A DNA stretch of 33,967 nucleotides from an uncultured Rhodospirillales bacterium (GTDB lineage Bacteria > Pseudomonadota > Alphaproteobacteria > CACIAM-22H2), in NCBI GenBank assembly GCA_903860935.1, contig CAIOSQ010000253.1, positions 1-33,967 on the forward strand. Direction: 5' to 3'. The position numbers were made by a program, and so were the translations under genes. The first letter of the stretch is position 1. Each line of letters starts with the position of its first letter. The notes beneath the pieces are model-generated. The model was not told the origin of the DNA. It did no database searches and worked only from the letters and a program-made list of their open reading frames with translations. Shown piece by piece: positions 32,663 through 33,967 of the stretch.

Positions 32663-33670
32663 TCACTTGATCCGCAGCATCCGGTCGACGATCCGTCCGA
32701 CGCCGGTGCGGGACGGATCGACGCAGGGAAGCCCGACCTTGTCCTCGATCCGCTTCATCGCCGTGGCGGCGGCGCGCGCTGTCATCTTCGACGTGTTCAG
32801 CGACACGCCGATGCATTTCGCCTTCGGATTGGTCAGCCGCGCATGGAGCACGTTGAGGTCGATGGCCTCTCGCAGGTCCGGCAGCTTGTAGCCGGGAAGT
32901 CCGCGCATATGGGGACGGCCGGTCTCGTGGCACATGACCAGTGCGTCGGCCTGGGCGCCATGGATCAGCGCCAGGGTCACGCCCGCGTAGGAGGCGTGAT
33001 GCAACGAGCCCTGCCCCTCGATCAGGTCCCAATGGTCCGGCGCGTTGTCGGGCGACATCGTCTCGACGCAGCCGGCGACGAAATCGGAGACGACGGCGTC
33101 GATCGACACGCCACCGCCGGCGACGAGGATCCCGGTCTGCCCGGTCGCCCTGAACGAGGCCTTGAGCCCGCGCGCGTGCATCTCCTTCTCGAGCGCGAGG
33201 GTCGTATACATCTTGCCGATCGAGCAATCGGTGCCGACGGTCAGCAACCGCTTGCCGCTGCGCCTCTTGCCGGTCGCGATCGGAAATTGCTCGGTCGGAT
33301 GGCGGACGTCGAACAGCTTCCGGCGCAGCTTCTTAGCTTTGGCGGCGATCTCCGGGATGTCGACCAGGCGCTGGTGGAGGCCGGCGGCGAGATCGAGCCC
33401 GGCCTCGAGCGCGTCGTTCATCGCCTGCATCCAGGCCGGCGAGAAGACGCCGCCGCGGTTCACCGCGCCGACGATCATCGTCTTCGCGCCCTTGGCCGCG
33501 GCCTCGCGCGCCGTCATGTCGGGCACCAGGGCGTCGGCCTTGCAGCCAGGCAACCGCACCTGCCCGACACAGGCCTCGGGACGCCATTGCGCCACGCCGA
33601 TCGACGTCTTGGCCGCCAGCGGATCCGCCGCGTCGGCGAGGAAAAGAAGATAGGGCTGCTTGATCTCCAC
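32663..33670 (-). CDS. dgcN: D-glutamate N-acetyltransferase DgcN (DUF1611 family)
   Basis: A 335-residue DUF1611 protein. GTG 33670 is chosen because GGGGAA lies seven bases upstream and because MEIKQPYLLFL is the usual family opening. A P-loop-like segment, VGTDCSIGKMYTTLALEKEM, begins at residue 145. Later blocks are RATGQTGILVAGGGV, DLIEGQGSLHHASYAGVTL and CHETGRPHMRGLPGY. Family members acetylate D-glutamate from acetyl-CoA, the first step in using this peptidoglycan-derived amino acid. It is cotranscribed with dgcA. The 200 bases upstream, to the tRNA gene, show no convincing promoter. Confidence 0.9.
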   Translation of the reverse strand: MEIKQPYLLFLADAADPLAAKTSIGVAQWRPEACVGQVRLPGCKADALVPDMTAREAAAKGAKTMIVGAVNRGGVFSPAWMQAMNDALEAGLDLAAGLHQRLVDIPEIAAKAKKLRRKLFDVRHPTEQFPIATGKRRSGKRLLTVGTDCSIGKMYTTLALEKEMHARGLKASFRATGQTGILVAGGGVSIDAVVSDFVAGCVETMSPDNAPDHWDLIEGQGSLHHASYAGVTLALIHGAQADALVMCHETGRPHMRGLPGYKLPDLREAIDLNVLHARLTNPKAKCIGVSLNTSKMTARAAATAMKRIEDKVGLPCVDPSRTGVGRIVDRMLRIK

Positions 33671-33872
33671 GGCTCGGTTCCCCCAAGGCTGCAACGCGCC
33701 GAGTGTGGCGGAATTGCCGCGGGTTACACAAGCAGGCTGGCACACGCAGCGCGAGCGGCCGCGGGGCATGCGACGCGCGCTTGCCGGATATGACCCGTCA
33801 CACACCGATCCTCAACCCGGCCCCGGGAGCGATCGGTCATGTGCGGCAACGCAAAGGCGGACGGGAAGAAAA

Positions 33873-33949
33873 TGGCGCGGCCGAAGGGATTCGAACCCCT
33901 AACCCTCCGATCCGTAGTCTGATGCTCTATCCAATTGAGCTATGGGTGC
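33873..33949 (-). tRNA. tRNA-Arg(ACG), acceptor stem poorly paired, possibly degenerate
   Basis: A 77-base cloverleaf including an encoded CCA end. The D stem GCTC/GAGC is perfect. The anticodon loop CTACGGA gives anticodon ACG, with one A-G mismatch in its stem (TCAGA/TCGGA). The T arm with TTCGAAT is intact. The acceptor strands GCACCCA and CGGCCGC pair at only four of seven positions (mismatches 3-70, 4-69 and 7-66). The 5' half is typical of alphaproteobacterial tRNA-Arg(ACG), which would normally end TGGGTGC. It may be a decaying or chimeric copy, or a functional tRNA with unusual pairing. Confidence 0.7.
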
Positions 33950-33967
33950 ACCGAAAGCGAAAGACAA

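Noticed and set aside
33660-33902. 80-codon frame ending in GRRDSNP
   Set aside because: It reads through the antisense strand of the tRNA gene, a well-known annotation artefact.
1-33967. Search by eye for CRISPR arrays, transposons, integrases or phage genes
   Set aside because: No spaced repeats, transposase-like proteins or long terminal inverted repeats were seen.

Overview
The window is very GC-rich (most codons end in G or C) and looks like chromosomal DNA of a free-living, aerobic alphaproteobacterium, perhaps Rhodospirillales-like. The gene content fits this: an alphaproteobacterial-type heme A synthase, a Zur-like repressor, a four-cysteine FeS photolyase whose cysteine positions match the Agrobacterium PhrB pattern, a CtrA-like box, and the ligase-associated repair cassette. 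The genus cannot be fixed from the sequence alone. No transposase, integrase, CRISPR array or rRNA is visible. No gene-free stretch exceeds 300 bases. The longest is about 200 bases between dgcN and the tRNA gene, and I see no convincing element in it.

Left part (1-7.5 kb). A cut-off Fe-S/flavin oxidoreductase and its MarR-type regulator run leftward. They diverge from ctaA across a region holding a palindromic operator. ctaA converges on and overlaps a zur-like gene, which lies behind a small Tat-exported cysteine protein. A tightly packed rightward run follows: SDR (4028), FeS photolyase phrB-like (4764), SDR (6287) and an NTF2-like protein (7027).

Middle (7.5-16.3 kb). A leftward polysaccharide operon holds an exosortase-A-type O-glycosylation ligase, a flippase and two glycosyltransferases, with consecutive genes overlapping by 1-4 bases. 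A 54-aa membrane protein and pxpA lie upstream on the same strand. Divergent from pxpA is SMP-30-pxpB-pxpC, so the complete three-subunit 5-oxoprolinase is present.

Light/singlet-oxygen module and repair island (16.3-29.3 kb). A leftward six-gene series runs phrA, FAD amine-oxidase-like protein, DUF1365, CFA-like methyltransferase, MFS carrier and DUF3833 lipoprotein. It resembles gene sets under ChrR/RpoE or LitR/CarH light control in other bacteria. With the SDR-NTF2-phrB run at 4-7.5 kb it looks like one module split in two. The LHR-helicase cassette follows directly: PdeM nuclease and Lhr-like helicase leftward, metallo-beta-lactamase exonuclease and ATP-dependent DNA ligase rightward.

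Right end (29.3-34 kb). A soluble hybrid histidine kinase carries glutamine at both expected phospho-histidine positions, so it is probably a pseudokinase or scaffold. It is preceded by a CtrA-like box. A small lipoprotein, the D-glutamate catabolic pair dgcN-dgcA and a tRNA-Arg(ACG) gene with a badly paired acceptor stem complete the window.

The strongest candidates for undescribed biology are the His-to-Gln phosphorelay protein, the split light-response module and the MarR-controlled Fe-S flavoprotein. All functions are assigned by reading motifs; no database search was run.
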